Assembly (NCBI GenBank): GCA_946404685.1
Contig: CAMJEK010000003.1
Coordinates: forward strand, 1 to 46,554
Direction of reading: 5' to 3'
Source: an uncultured Candidatus Saccharibacteria bacterium
GTDB taxonomy: Bacteria; Patescibacteriota; Saccharimonadia; Saccharimonadales; Saccharimonadaceae
DNA length: 46,554 nucleotides
This document shows, in pieces, positions 9,073-18,424 of the stretch (the first letter of the stretch is position 1; each line of letters begins with the position of its first letter). The notes beneath the pieces were generated by a model. That model was not told the DNA's origin. It saw only the letters and a program-made list of their open reading frames with translations, and did not search any database. Both the position numbers and the translations under genes were made by a program.

Positions 9073-10422
9073 GTGAAAAGTAAAACCAATTTTGTTTGCC
9101 AGCAATGCGGCACAACCTCTGCAAAATGGCTTGGCCAATGCCCGAATTGCAAGGCCTGGAATTCTTTTATTGAACAAATTGCCGAAACTGAAACCGAGAA
9201 AAAATCCGCTCTCGAAAAGGGGAAGCTTTCTGGCAAAAAACTCGCATACGAAAATATCAAGTCTATTTCCCCATCGGATACCAAAGAACGCCTGAAGACC
9301 GAATTTAAAGATTTGAACACAGTTCTTGGTGGCGGTATTCTTGCGGGCTCCGTAAACCTTCTCGCTGGTCAGCCGGGTATCGGAAAATCTACCCTTCTTA
9401 TGCAAATCTGCGCCGAGGTCGCCAAAACCAAAAAAGTACTCTATATATCCGGTGAGGAATCAGCTGGGCAAGTTAAGTTACGTGCCGAACGTCTTGGCGC
9501 CGATGCTGATAATCTTAACTTCGCTAGCAGTACTTCCGGAAATGACATTGCAAAAACCATTGAGTCGGCAGAGTTCGATCTTGTGATTGTCGACTCGATT
9601 CAGACTCTCGCCATGGACGAAATATCATCTGCACCGGGCACCGTTTCTCAAGTTACGAACTGCGGCAACCTCATTATTCGTGCCGCCAAAGCTACGGATA
9701 CTGCCGTTGTGATTGTTGGTCATGTCACAAAAGATGGAACCTTGGCTGGGCCAAAAACCTTGGAACATCTTGTCGATGTAGTTCTCAATTTCGAAGGCGA
9801 CCGCTATGGTGGATTCAAAACGGTACGTGCCGTTAAGAATCGCTTCGGTGGAACTAATGAAGTCGCAATTTTCGAGATGAACGAGAAGGGTCTCAAGGAA
9901 GTCCAGAATCCTTCTGCTGCCCTGCTTGCTGAACGCCAAAATACGGATGGCTCGATTATTCTTGCAACTATGGAGGGAAACCGTCCGATTCTCGTTGAGA
10001 TTCAGGCTCTTGCTACCACGACCACCTATGGCTATCCAAAGCGTACCGCTTCGGGATTTGACTTGAACCGTCTTAATCTCCTGATTGCCGTCATCGAACG
10101 CCGCACTAAACTAAAACTAAATGACAAAGATATTTTCATTAATGTTGTTGGCGGTATGAAGCTTAGTGATTCTGCGGCAGACCTTGCTGTTTGTCTTGCC
10201 ATTGCTTCGGCCGTCGCTAAGCGAAAACTTGATGATAGCTATGTTGTCTTTGGTGAAGTCGGTCTCGGTGGGGAAATCCGCTCCGCGTTCCGTGCGGACC
10301 AGCGCATCGCTGAGGCTAAAAAACTTGGTTTTACGCATGCTATCGCTCCGGCCGCCACGAAAGATAAGTTTGTTATTCCGGTCAAAGACCTCCGTGAAAC
10401 CTTGATAAAATACGTCAAATAG
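9073..10422 (+). CDS. radA: DNA repair protein RadA
   Basis: Zn finger CQQCGTTSAKWLGQCPNCKAWNS, Walker A GQPGIGKSTLL, KNRFGGTNEVAIFEM, Lon-like C-terminus; GTG start with AAGGAGG SD. Confidence 0.96.
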   Translation: MKSKTNFVCQQCGTTSAKWLGQCPNCKAWNSFIEQIAETETEKKSALEKGKLSGKKLAYENIKSISPSDTKERLKTEFKDLNTVLGGGILAGSVNLLAGQPGIGKSTLLMQICAEVAKTKKVLYISGEESAGQVKLRAERLGADADNLNFASSTSGNDIAKTIESAEFDLVIVDSIQTLAMDEISSAPGTVSQVTNCGNLIIRAAKATDTAVVIVGHVTKDGTLAGPKTLEHLVDVVLNFEGDRYGGFKTVRAVKNRFGGTNEVAIFEMNEKGLKEVQNPSAALLAERQNTDGSIILATMEGNRPILVEIQALATTTTYGYPKRTASGFDLNRLNLLIAVIERRTKLKLNDKDIFINVVGGMKLSDSAADLAVCLAIASAVAKRKLDDSYVVFGEVGLGGEIRSAFRADQRIAEAKKLGFTHAIAPAATKDKFVIPVKDLRETLIKYVK

Positions 10423-10471
10423 ATTAAGCTTAAGGTAATATCTTTTAGTGCGGTAATGGAAAGGAAAACGC

Positions 10472-11086
10472 ATGAATAATAGACCAATTAAAACTGCAAC
10501 TACTGCCGGCCTCCTCGGTATCTTTCTGGGCGCGTTTGGCGCGGGCGACTGGTATCTATCTAGTGGTGGAAACACTAGTGCAGAACATAAGAAGAAAGCA
10601 ATCATCCACGTTATTATTGCCGGTGTCGGTATTGCAATGGAAATTATCTCTTCAATCATAGTTGCAAACTCAACAAGATCACTCGCGAGCCTCATTGGTG
10701 CAGTTACCTCTCCAGCCGCTGCTATTAGTGGAATTCTTGGAGCTGTCGGTTGGCTCACGCTTGCAGGCAGCGCTGTATGGGGTATCGTCGATGGCATCCG
10801 CTTCTTGACTAAAGGCGACGCCGGTCTTGCTGCGGAAGGTTTTGCTACCGCCGCTCCAGCTCAACCATATGCTCAACCATATGCGCAGCCATACGCTCAG
10901 CCGATGCAACAACCATATGCGCAACCAATGCAACCAGCTCAACCAATGCAACCAGCTCAGCCTATGCAACCAGTTCAGCCTGTGCAACCAGCTCAGCCAA
11001 TGCAGCCAGTCCAGCCAGCTCAGCCAATTCAGCCAACTGAACCAGCTCAACCAATTGATCAAAATAATCCATTTAATCAACAATAG
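10472..11086 (+). CDS. TM protein with Gln/Pro-rich repeat tail
   Basis: N-terminal hydrophobic TM2-like segments ([17 protein letters not shown]) then [21 protein letters not shown] repeats. Confidence 0.6.
   Translation: MNNRPIKTATTAGLLGIFLGAFGAGDWYLSSGGNTSAEHKKKAIIHVIIAGVGIAMEIISSIIVANSTRSLASLIGAVTSPAAAISGILGAVGWLTLAGSAVWGIVDGIRFLTKGDAGLAAEGFATAAPAQPYAQPYAQPYAQPMQQPYAQPMQPAQPMQPAQPMQPVQPVQPAQPMQPVQPAQPIQPTEPAQPIDQNNPFNQQ
10857..11055 (+). repeat. Degenerate in-frame tandem repeat encoding (A/V/M)QP units
   Basis: Recurring CAACCAGCTCAGCCAATG-type units. Confidence 0.75.
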
Positions 11087-11097
11087 AAAGGTAATAT

Positions 11098-12108
11098 ATG
11101 GCAGACAAAACACCTGACGACAAAGCTAAAGTAGAGGCACCAGCTGCCGAACCGGTCGCTGAAACTCCAGCTCCTGCTCCTGCAACCCCAGCCGCTCCAG
11201 AAGCTACCCCAGCAGCTGCTCCAGTCGCAAAAGCACCAAAGCAGCCAATGGATCCAAAAAAGAAAAAAACAATCATCATTTGGGTAATCATCCTAGTGAT
11301 CCTTATCTCTGGTGGTGTTGCCGCTGCGATTTTAATCCCAATGTTCTTGAACGTTGATTACGAACCAGCCTTCAACGCTGTAAAAGAAATCCGTAGTGAC
11401 ATCAGCGACATTTATTATGGTGACTGTGATTCCGCAATCTCATACGTAAAATCTGGCTACACTTCCATTGCTAACTATTCAGACTATGTCTCTGAATGTA
11501 TTGAGACTATGAATAAAAACATCGAAGAGAAGTTTAATGCTATAGCAAATTCTGCAGCCATCCAACGCGACGACAAGTTATCAAAGCTCTTCGCTCCATT
11601 CAAAGCTGCTTATGACAGCTTGCCAAAAGGTGACACCTTGACTGCTGGTCTCAAAGTTTATGAAGCATGGCATGGTTTCGAAGTTGAATCACGCGATGTT
11701 TCCTACATCAGCTCTTCAAAGGGCGAAGAAAAACTAACTAGTGCCGCCGAGAAGGCCGCCAAATACCTCACCGATTCTGGCGTCGACAGCCTCAAAGAAT
11801 ACGGCGAAAAATGGCTCGAAAAAATCAAAGCCTACATCAAAGCCTACTTCACTTACTACAACGCTAAATATAATGATCCATCCCGCAGCTCATATCGTGA
11901 TGCTATGACCACCGCAAAATCAGAATATGAAGATGTTGTGGAAGCAGAACCAGATGTAACCGAGATGTTCAAGCTCGACTTCGAGAAGGCCCGCGAACTT
12001 CGCGATGCTTACAACAACCTTTACGATGGTGTTGCTGAAGCTTACAAAGAACATCAACCAAAAACCAAAAACTGTATCACAATCTACGGACAAGAAATCT
12101 GCGAATAG
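11098..12108 (+). CDS. Hypothetical TM protein with Ala/Pro-rich cytoplasmic N-terminus
   Basis: APAAEPVAETPAPAPATPAAPEATPAAAPVAKAPKQP then TM TIIIWVIILVILISGGVAAAILI; SD-like AAAGG upstream. Confidence 0.6.
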   Translation: MADKTPDDKAKVEAPAAEPVAETPAPAPATPAAPEATPAAAPVAKAPKQPMDPKKKKTIIIWVIILVILISGGVAAAILIPMFLNVDYEPAFNAVKEIRSDISDIYYGDCDSAISYVKSGYTSIANYSDYVSECIETMNKNIEEKFNAIANSAAIQRDDKLSKLFAPFKAAYDSLPKGDTLTAGLKVYEAWHGFEVESRDVSYISSSKGEEKLTSAAEKAAKYLTDSGVDSLKEYGEKWLEKIKAYIKAYFTYYNAKYNDPSRSSYRDAMTTAKSEYEDVVEAEPDVTEMFKLDFEKARELRDAYNNLYDGVAEAYKEHQPKTKNCITIYGQEICE

Positions 12109-12120
12109 TAAACCTAAAAA

Positions 12121-12146
12121 TAGGGACTTTAGCGTCCCTATTTTTT
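12121..12146 (+). terminator. Rho-independent terminator
   Basis: TAGGGAC-TTTAGC-GTCCCTA-TTTTTT. Confidence 0.85.
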
Positions 12147-12169
12147 GTTGTCATTGATATAATAATGGT

Positions 12170-12637
12170 ATGAAAATCTTGGGAATCGATCCAGGCATTG
12201 GCATTTGTGGCTTTGGCTTAATCGAGGGGAATCAGGCTCTTGATTTTGGCGTAGTCACGACCAAGATTCGTGCACCACTTCCGTCTAGACTAAAAGAACT
12301 CTATGATGGCCTAACTCAGATATTTGACGAACTAAAACCGGACGTGGTCTCCGTCGAAAAACTCTTCTTTAGTAAAAATATTACAACAGGCATCTCGGTT
12401 GCTGAGGCTCGCGGAATTGTGCTTCTTGTTGCCGAGCAACATAATGTTGAAGTCTTTGAGTATACTCCAAATGAAATTAAGAAAACGCTAACTGGTTATG
12501 GGTCCGCCAAAAAGGGTCAAATCCAGGAAATGGTCAAACTTCATCTAAATCTTGAGACTCGCCCAAGGCCAGACGATGCCGCTGATGCCCTTGCGGCCGC
12601 CATCACTCATTCTCTGATGGCACGAATCATGGTATAA
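12170..12637 (+). CDS. ruvC: Holliday junction resolvase RuvC
   Basis: MKILGIDPGIGICGFGLIE, SVEKLFFSKNITTGISVAEARG, RPRPDDAADALAAAITH. Confidence 0.95.
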   Translation: MKILGIDPGIGICGFGLIEGNQALDFGVVTTKIRAPLPSRLKELYDGLTQIFDELKPDVVSVEKLFFSKNITTGISVAEARGIVLLVAEQHNVEVFEYTPNEIKKTLTGYGSAKKGQIQEMVKLHLNLETRPRPDDAADALAAAITHSLMARIMV

Positions 12638-12644
12638 TGTAGCC

Positions 12645-13880
12645 ATGAAACTATCTGAAGAACTTATCTATCGTGGCTTTCAAGCCAAAACTACAATTGA
12701 AAATCCTGAAGATTTGGACACTCGTGCCTCGAAAAAGTTCTATTGGGGCGCCGACCCTTCTGCCGATTCTCTAACGATTGGTAATTTGGCGGCCCTTATG
12801 ATGTGTGCCTGTTTTGTTCGTCATGGTTATGAACCATATCTTCTTGTTGGTGGCGCAACTGGCCAAATTGGTGATCCAAAAGATAATGGCGAGCGCGATC
12901 TCAAAACTATCGAAGAAGTCGAGCACAACAAAGCTTGTATTAAGTCCCAGATTGAACGTGTCGTAAAATCCGACAACCTTACTATGGTCGACAACTACGA
13001 TTGGTTCAAAGATATGAACTATCTCACTTTTCTCCGTGAAGTTGGAAAGACCTTCTCAATGACTCAACTTCTTGACCGCCAGTTTGTTCAGAATCGTATT
13101 GGTGAAGGTGGATCAGGAATCTCTTACGCTGAGTTTTCATACACTTTGATCCAGGGTTATGATTTCTTGCATCTCTATCGCAAATATGGAGTTTCCCTCC
13201 AGCTTTGTGGCGCAGATCAGTATGGCAACTGCACTTCCGGTATTCATCTAATTAAGCGCCTCGAAGACGCCGACGCTGATGTCTGGTCAACTCCACTAAT
13301 CATTGATCCAGTCACTGGCCGTAAGTTTGGCAAATCCGAGGGCAATGCTGTTTGGCTCGCCAGCAAAGATAATGGTTCCGGAAACTACACCTCGATCTTC
13401 GACTTTTATCAATTCTGGCTCAACCAACCGGATGAATCCGTCGAATATCTTATCAAAATCTATACTTTGCTTGAGAAGGATGAAATTGAAAAAATCTTGG
13501 CAGAGCATCGTGAACACCCAGAACTTCGTATCGCCCAAAAGGCTCTAGCAAAAGGAGCTACCGAAGTTGTTCACGGCAAAGAAAATGCGGAAGCAATTAT
13601 CAACCTCTCAGAGATGCTATTTAGTCGAGACACTGATTTCTCGAGCTTCTCTGCCGATGAGATCTCCGAATTTGCAGAATATCTCCCAACCGTGGAAAAG
13701 AATACTAATATTGTTGACGCAATTGTCTCTACCGGTCTAGCAGAATCGAAAAAGAAGGCTCGCGAATTCCTCGCTCAGGGAGCAATCTCGGTGAATGGCG
13801 TCAAAGTGAATGAAGAAATCGAATTGACTCAAACCGCCATCTTGAAAAAAGGTAAAAACAAATTCGCAGTAGTGAAATAA
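12645..13880 (+). CDS. tyrS: Tyrosyl-tRNA synthetase
   Basis: GADPSADSLTIGNL (HIGH-like), GKTFSMTQLLDRQFVQNRI, LCGADQYGN, KFGKSEG, C-terminal S4 domain. Confidence 0.96.
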   Translation: MKLSEELIYRGFQAKTTIENPEDLDTRASKKFYWGADPSADSLTIGNLAALMMCACFVRHGYEPYLLVGGATGQIGDPKDNGERDLKTIEEVEHNKACIKSQIERVVKSDNLTMVDNYDWFKDMNYLTFLREVGKTFSMTQLLDRQFVQNRIGEGGSGISYAEFSYTLIQGYDFLHLYRKYGVSLQLCGADQYGNCTSGIHLIKRLEDADADVWSTPLIIDPVTGRKFGKSEGNAVWLASKDNGSGNYTSIFDFYQFWLNQPDESVEYLIKIYTLLEKDEIEKILAEHREHPELRIAQKALAKGATEVVHGKENAEAIINLSEMLFSRDTDFSSFSADEISEFAEYLPTVEKNTNIVDAIVSTGLAESKKKAREFLAQGAISVNGVKVNEEIELTQTAILKKGKNKFAVVK

Positions 13881-13906
13881 AAAATCGCCCCGAGGGGCGA
13901 TTTTTT
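13881..13906. terminator. Bidirectional terminator between tyrS and rpmA
   Basis: AAAATCGCCCC-GA-GGGGCGATTTTTT between convergent genes. Confidence 0.88.
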
Positions 13907-13912
13907 GATTGA

Positions 13913-14185
13913 CTAACGGACTTCAACGCGAACGCGTGGCAATGATTTGCCGGAGAAGTGAGTTTTCTTGGTTTTTACGAAAGTAACAACACCATCTTTG
14001 GCTGCATGAATCGTAAAGTTGCGAGACATGTAGGTGCCAGGACCAGCGATTTTGGTTGCGCCAGTTTGGCGAACAAGAACTTCACCGTTCTTGACTTTTT
14101 GGCCACCAAAGCGTTTGACGCCAAGGCGCTGGCCAGCATTGTTATGGACGTTTTTGGCGGTACCGCCAGCTTTTACGTGTGACAT
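13913..14185 (-). CDS. rpmA: Ribosomal protein bL27
   Basis: KAGGTAKNVHNNAGQRLGVKRFGGQKVKNGEVLVRQTGATKIAGPGTYMSRNFTIHA. Confidence 0.96.
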   Translation of the reverse strand: MSHVKAGGTAKNVHNNAGQRLGVKRFGGQKVKNGEVLVRQTGATKIAGPGTYMSRNFTIHAAKDGVVTFVKTKKTHFSGKSLPRVRVEVR

Positions 14186-15301
14186 TTATTTCTTCCTTAA
14201 TATTATTATATCTCGCGCAACGATTTGGCCTTCCCGATAATAAAGAAGCCCCCGACGAGAATTACTTGTAACATTATACCCCATATCTTTAATTTCGTCA
14301 ACAAGATTCATGCGATGATAACTACCATCCGGGCGAAGCCATGCCGGAATAGCGATAACTACAGGCGTGCCAGGTTTAATTTGTGAGCTAAGATTCTTCA
14401 AGAATCCTAGAATGATGGATGAACACTCCTGTTTTTCGCTCTTTAGCTTAATCTCGACTGGAGGCTGAGACATTGGCTGCCCAAGATAGCATTCGCAAGC
14501 TACAGCGTCGATTGGTAAATCCCAAGAGAAACTCGTTGCGTCGCCTTGAGAAAGACGAATCAGGTCCTTCCCCGAGAAGTGGCTTGATTCGTCTTTCTGA
14601 AGCCACTCCAAGTTTTTCTTCGAATAATCAATCATCCTTGGGTTGAGATCGGTGCCATAGGCTGAATATCCCATGAGTAAGGCCTCTTGCAAAACAACCC
14701 CAGTGCCGCAAAACGGATCTAGGATGCGTGATCCTTCTGGGAGCGGACCACAAAGGTTAATTAGAATCTGCGCTAGCTTTGGTGGTAACATTCCTACTTT
14801 GGCATCGCGTGCTGGGCGGGCTTGGTCGCGGCGTGCATAGGCGTCGATATCCTGCACTCCAATCACTCGCCACCATTCCTTGTTGTTCAAAATCAACTCA
14901 ACCTTATTAGATTTTGATCCGGACAGGCCATTATGAAGGGAAGTTGCGGTAGAAATCGCAGCGGTCTTATTTTCGACTACGCGCACGCTGCGGCCGTGGC
15001 GAGAGAGGATTTTTTTGAGTTTTAATGCCTCGCCCTGCGCTTTTCTGGCGGAGGTGTGTGGGGAATAGTCGGAAACGCCAAGCGTGATTTTGCCTTCCGG
15101 AAGGGAGGTTAAATATTCGAGTGGAGTCTCGGCAAGGGGAATGGCAAGTTTGAGAATTCCGCCGAGCCTCGCGATTGATGGCGTTGTATCGGAAGAAAAT
15201 GTTGCAATATTATTTGAAACAAGCGTAACTCGTGAAAATAAAGCCGAAAGCTCGGCCAGGGAAATATCTGGTTGACGGCCAAGAATGGCTAAATATCTCA
15301 T
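14186..15301 (-). CDS. Trm11-like SAM-dependent RNA/DNA methyltransferase
   Basis: ILDPFCGTGVVLQEALLMGYSAYGTDLNPRMIDYSKKNLEWL (SAM motif I); downstream motif CECYLGQP in place of D/N-PP-Y. Confidence 0.72.
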   Translation of the reverse strand: MRYLAILGRQPDISLAELSALFSRVTLVSNNIATFSSDTTPSIARLGGILKLAIPLAETPLEYLTSLPEGKITLGVSDYSPHTSARKAQGEALKLKKILSRHGRSVRVVENKTAAISTATSLHNGLSGSKSNKVELILNNKEWWRVIGVQDIDAYARRDQARPARDAKVGMLPPKLAQILINLCGPLPEGSRILDPFCGTGVVLQEALLMGYSAYGTDLNPRMIDYSKKNLEWLQKDESSHFSGKDLIRLSQGDATSFSWDLPIDAVACECYLGQPMSQPPVEIKLKSEKQECSSIILGFLKNLSSQIKPGTPVVIAIPAWLRPDGSYHRMNLVDEIKDMGYNVTSNSRRGLLYYREGQIVARDIIILRKK

Positions 15302-15337
15302 GCTAAAATTATACCACGATTATGCTATAATTCTCTT

Positions 15338-16384
15338 ATGAAGAAGATATCTTTCCGTACTATTTTGACGTTGCTTACGACTGCGCTCGTCGCTTATGTG
15401 ATCTATCAAAACTGGCCAGACATTGTCGAGGCCGCAAGGCATTTGAATGAAGCTAACATTTTTGTGCTCCTTCTTCTCATCCCGGAGCAGCTATTCATGT
15501 ATTATGCTTGTGGACAAATCTTCTTCTCCTACATGAAGCGCCGCAGGGAAATTAAAAAGCTTACAACTAAAGATCGCCTCAGTATTTCAACGGAGCTAAA
15601 TTTCGTGAACCATGCCGTTCCGGCTGGTGGTGTTGGCGGCCTTACCTATCTCACTTTTCGTCTTCGTCCACTTGGAGTCTCGGCCGGCCAATCTAGCTTT
15701 CTCTATATCTTCCGCTATGCTGTTACAACGGTGATTAATTATTTCCAGGCGCTCGTTGCTATCGTCTTTTTGCTTCTGGTGCACGGCATTCCGGACGAAG
15801 CTATGTGGGTGCTCCCAGTTTCTCTTATTATGAATGTTGGTGTCGCCTTCATTTTGATGCTAATCATCTTTGTCGCCAGTGGCAAACGTCGTCTTGAATT
15901 CTTTTCAAAAGTTATCACAAACGTCGGTAATATGCTTGCAAAAATCTTTACCTTTGGACTCAAGAAAAAACCACTAAAACGTGAGAAATTCGATCATTAC
16001 TTCCTTGATATTCATCAAAGCGTACTTCTCGCCCGTCGCAGCAAAAAAGATTTGAAAGGTCCAGTCTTCTGGGGTGTCATTTATAGTCTTTGCGAAGTTG
16101 GTACCTACTGGATTGTCGCAATCTCGCTTGGCAAACCAGAAATTTTGCCGTGCATCCTAATTGGTGAAGCTATCGGCTCTGTCTTTGATGGAATCGTACC
16201 ATACGGCCTATACGAGCTCGGCATGGTCGGCGTGATGATCGCACTCGGCGTTGACTTCTCAACCGCAACTATCGTGACGGTTATGACTCGTGTTGCAACC
16301 CTCCTCTTTACAATTATTTCTGGCGCTATCCCATATCGCAGAACCATCATGAAATTAGGAAAAGAAAATGGAGAAGACTCCTAA
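15338..16384 (+). CDS. Lysylphosphatidylglycerol synthase TM region / UPF0104-like membrane protein
   Basis: Multi-TM; NFVNHAVPAGGVGGLTYLTFRLRPLGVSAGQSSFLYIFRYA, IGEAIGSVFDGIVPYGLYELGMVGVMIALG. Confidence 0.75.
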   Translation: MKKISFRTILTLLTTALVAYVIYQNWPDIVEAARHLNEANIFVLLLLIPEQLFMYYACGQIFFSYMKRRREIKKLTTKDRLSISTELNFVNHAVPAGGVGGLTYLTFRLRPLGVSAGQSSFLYIFRYAVTTVINYFQALVAIVFLLLVHGIPDEAMWVLPVSLIMNVGVAFILMLIIFVASGKRRLEFFSKVITNVGNMLAKIFTFGLKKKPLKREKFDHYFLDIHQSVLLARRSKKDLKGPVFWGVIYSLCEVGTYWIVAISLGKPEILPCILIGEAIGSVFDGIVPYGLYELGMVGVMIALGVDFSTATIVTVMTRVATLLFTIISGAIPYRRTIMKLGKENGEDS

Positions 16385-17468
16385 ATTTACTCCAACTGAA
16401 TTTATTGCCGTCACCAATCAGACTCTTGAATATGCATACTCTGGTGCCGTCATTGAGGGCGAAGTTTCGAGCTTTAAGGTCAATCAGGGGAAATGGGTAT
16501 TCTTCGATCTGAAGGATGAAGAATCGAGCATCGGCTGCTTCATGACTGCCTTTCAACTTCGCATGCCGCTTGAAGATGGCATGAAGGTTGTCGTCCGTGG
16601 CTACCCAAAGCTTACCAAATGGGGTAAGTTTTCCTTTACGGTCCAAGCTATTCAGCCCGTCGGTGAGGGGAGCCTCAAAAAATCTTTTGAACTGTTGAAA
16701 GCTAAGCTCGAAAAAGAAGGTCTCTTCGACCCGTCCAAAAAACGCCCACTTCCAGAAAACCTGTCGCGAATTGGCGTTATTTCTTCAACCCAAGCAGCCG
16801 GCTATGCTGACTTCATTAAGATTATCAATGAACGATGGGGTGGACTCAAGATTACTACCGCGCATACTCAGGTTCAAGGGCTCGATGCTGCCGACCAAAT
16901 CATCCGTGCCCTTAATTATTTTAATGAACACGGTGGCGTGGAAATTATTGCTATTATTCGTGGCGGCGGCTCGGCCGACGACCTTGCGGTATTTAATGAC
17001 GAGAAACTCGTTCGCGCGATTGCTGCGTCAAAGATTCCAGTTATTACTGGCATTGGACATGAAGTTGATGAGAGCTTGTCGGATCTTGCTGCGGATATTC
17101 AAGCATCGACCCCATCAAACGTTGCACAAATGTTGACAAAAGATCGAAAAGCCGAAATCGCTAAAATTGACGCAACAATAACTAGAATCAAACAGATGAT
17201 TCTGACCAATATACAAGCCGCCAAAAATAAGAATGAAGAAAAGATCTTAAATATAATCCGGGACATTAAATCTAAAATTGCAAACTATGAGCAAGCCATT
17301 GATCAAAAGATTAAACTGATCGAGGCCATGAATCCTGAAAAAATCTTAAGGCAAGGGTATGCCATTATAAAAGGAAAAATCTCCCCAGGTAATGTTGTAA
17401 AAATCACAACATTTGAAAAAGAAATTAATGCAGAGATAAAGGAAATCTATGACCGAAAAAACGCTTAA
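16368..17468 (+). CDS. xseA: Exonuclease VII large subunit
   Basis: OB-fold N-terminus; IGVISSTQAAGYADFIKII, IAIIRGGGSADDLAVFNDEKLVRAIAASKIPVITGIGHEVDESLSDLAADIQASTPSNVAQML. Confidence 0.95.
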   Translation: MEKTPKFTPTEFIAVTNQTLEYAYSGAVIEGEVSSFKVNQGKWVFFDLKDEESSIGCFMTAFQLRMPLEDGMKVVVRGYPKLTKWGKFSFTVQAIQPVGEGSLKKSFELLKAKLEKEGLFDPSKKRPLPENLSRIGVISSTQAAGYADFIKIINERWGGLKITTAHTQVQGLDAADQIIRALNYFNEHGGVEIIAIIRGGGSADDLAVFNDEKLVRAIAASKIPVITGIGHEVDESLSDLAADIQASTPSNVAQMLTKDRKAEIAKIDATITRIKQMILTNIQAAKNKNEEKILNIIRDIKSKIANYEQAIDQKIKLIEAMNPEKILRQGYAIIKGKISPGNVVKITTFEKEINAEIKEIYDRKNA

Positions 17469-17643
17469 CCAAAAAATCGAACAGCTTGACTCCGCAGTTG
17501 AATGGTTCTATTCGGACGAATTCAAACTAGAAGAGGCAACCGAAAACTACAAAAAAACTTTGGGTCTTGCCAAAGAAATTGAAAAAGATTTGGATAATCT
17601 AAAAAACGAGATTGAAGTTTTATCTGAAGACTTTTCAAAATAG
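17449..17643 (+). CDS. xseB: Exonuclease VII small subunit
   Basis: 64-aa helical protein overlapping the xseA 3' end; LNQKIEQLDSAVEWFYSDEFKLEEATENYKKTLGLAKEIEKDL. Confidence 0.85.
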   Translation: MTEKTLNQKIEQLDSAVEWFYSDEFKLEEATENYKKTLGLAKEIEKDLDNLKNEIEVLSEDFSK

Positions 17644-17658
17644 TGTTATAATATGCTT

Positions 17659-18405
17659 ATGGATAATAATACACAACAAACCTTGCCTCCGGTTCCGCCA
17701 ACGCAGATTTTTATGAATCCGACCGAACCAAAAGCTAAGGTAAGCCCAGTCGAAAAGAAAAAAGATAAGAAAAACATTGTAAAAATTGTTGTTATTGTTA
17801 TTTTGTCTCTCATGACGATCATTTTTGCATCTCTCATGGTTTATGAGATCGTGCAATATAATAACCTGAAAGATAATTTTGATACCAAGACTGCCGAAGA
17901 GGTCGCTAAAGCTGAAGCTGCTCAGGCGGAACGTCTCGAAAAAGAATTTGCTGAGCGTGAAAAGAATCCATATAAAACTTTTGCTGGCCCAGTGGACTAT
18001 GGTGAGCTAAGCTTTAAATATCCAAAAACTTGGAGTGTTTACATTGCTAAAGACGCTACGACCGGTGGTGATTTTGAAGCCTATTTCACTCCTGGCGAAG
18101 TCGAACCAGTTTCTAACAAGAATATCAATGCTCTCCGTGTCATTATTCGCGACAAGAGCTACGAATCTGTCGTTCAGGAATATAATAAGCAAGTCAGCAA
18201 GAAAAACAGTACTCTTTCGGTTGAGACAATAACCGTAAATGGAACTACTGCAAACCACTACATCGGCACAATTCCAAACACCGAGCTAAACGGTCATATC
18301 GTTGTCTTCAAGATTCGCGACAAAACCGCCATTCTCCAAACCGATTCCAATTTATTCTTGAATGATTTCAATACCCTCCTCCTCTCGGTAGGCTTCAACG
18401 CCTAA
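17659..18405 (+). CDS. Hypothetical single-TM protein
   Basis: TM KIVVIVILSLMTIIFASLMVYEIV; start set to the second ATG (17659), 6 nt after TGTTATAAT 17644-17652, rather than 17653. Confidence 0.6.
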   Translation: MDNNTQQTLPPVPPTQIFMNPTEPKAKVSPVEKKKDKKNIVKIVVIVILSLMTIIFASLMVYEIVQYNNLKDNFDTKTAEEVAKAEAAQAERLEKEFAEREKNPYKTFAGPVDYGELSFKYPKTWSVYIAKDATTGGDFEAYFTPGEVEPVSNKNINALRVIIRDKSYESVVQEYNKQVSKKNSTLSVETITVNGTTANHYIGTIPNTELNGHIVVFKIRDKTAILQTDSNLFLNDFNTLLLSVGFNA

Positions 18406-18424
18406 TTTGTGCTAGAATTAATTT

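Noticed and set aside
10679-11113. 144-aa minus-strand ORF with WLSWLNWL repeats
   Set aside because: Antisense shadow of the QP-rich repeat in the 10472 gene; no independent start signals.
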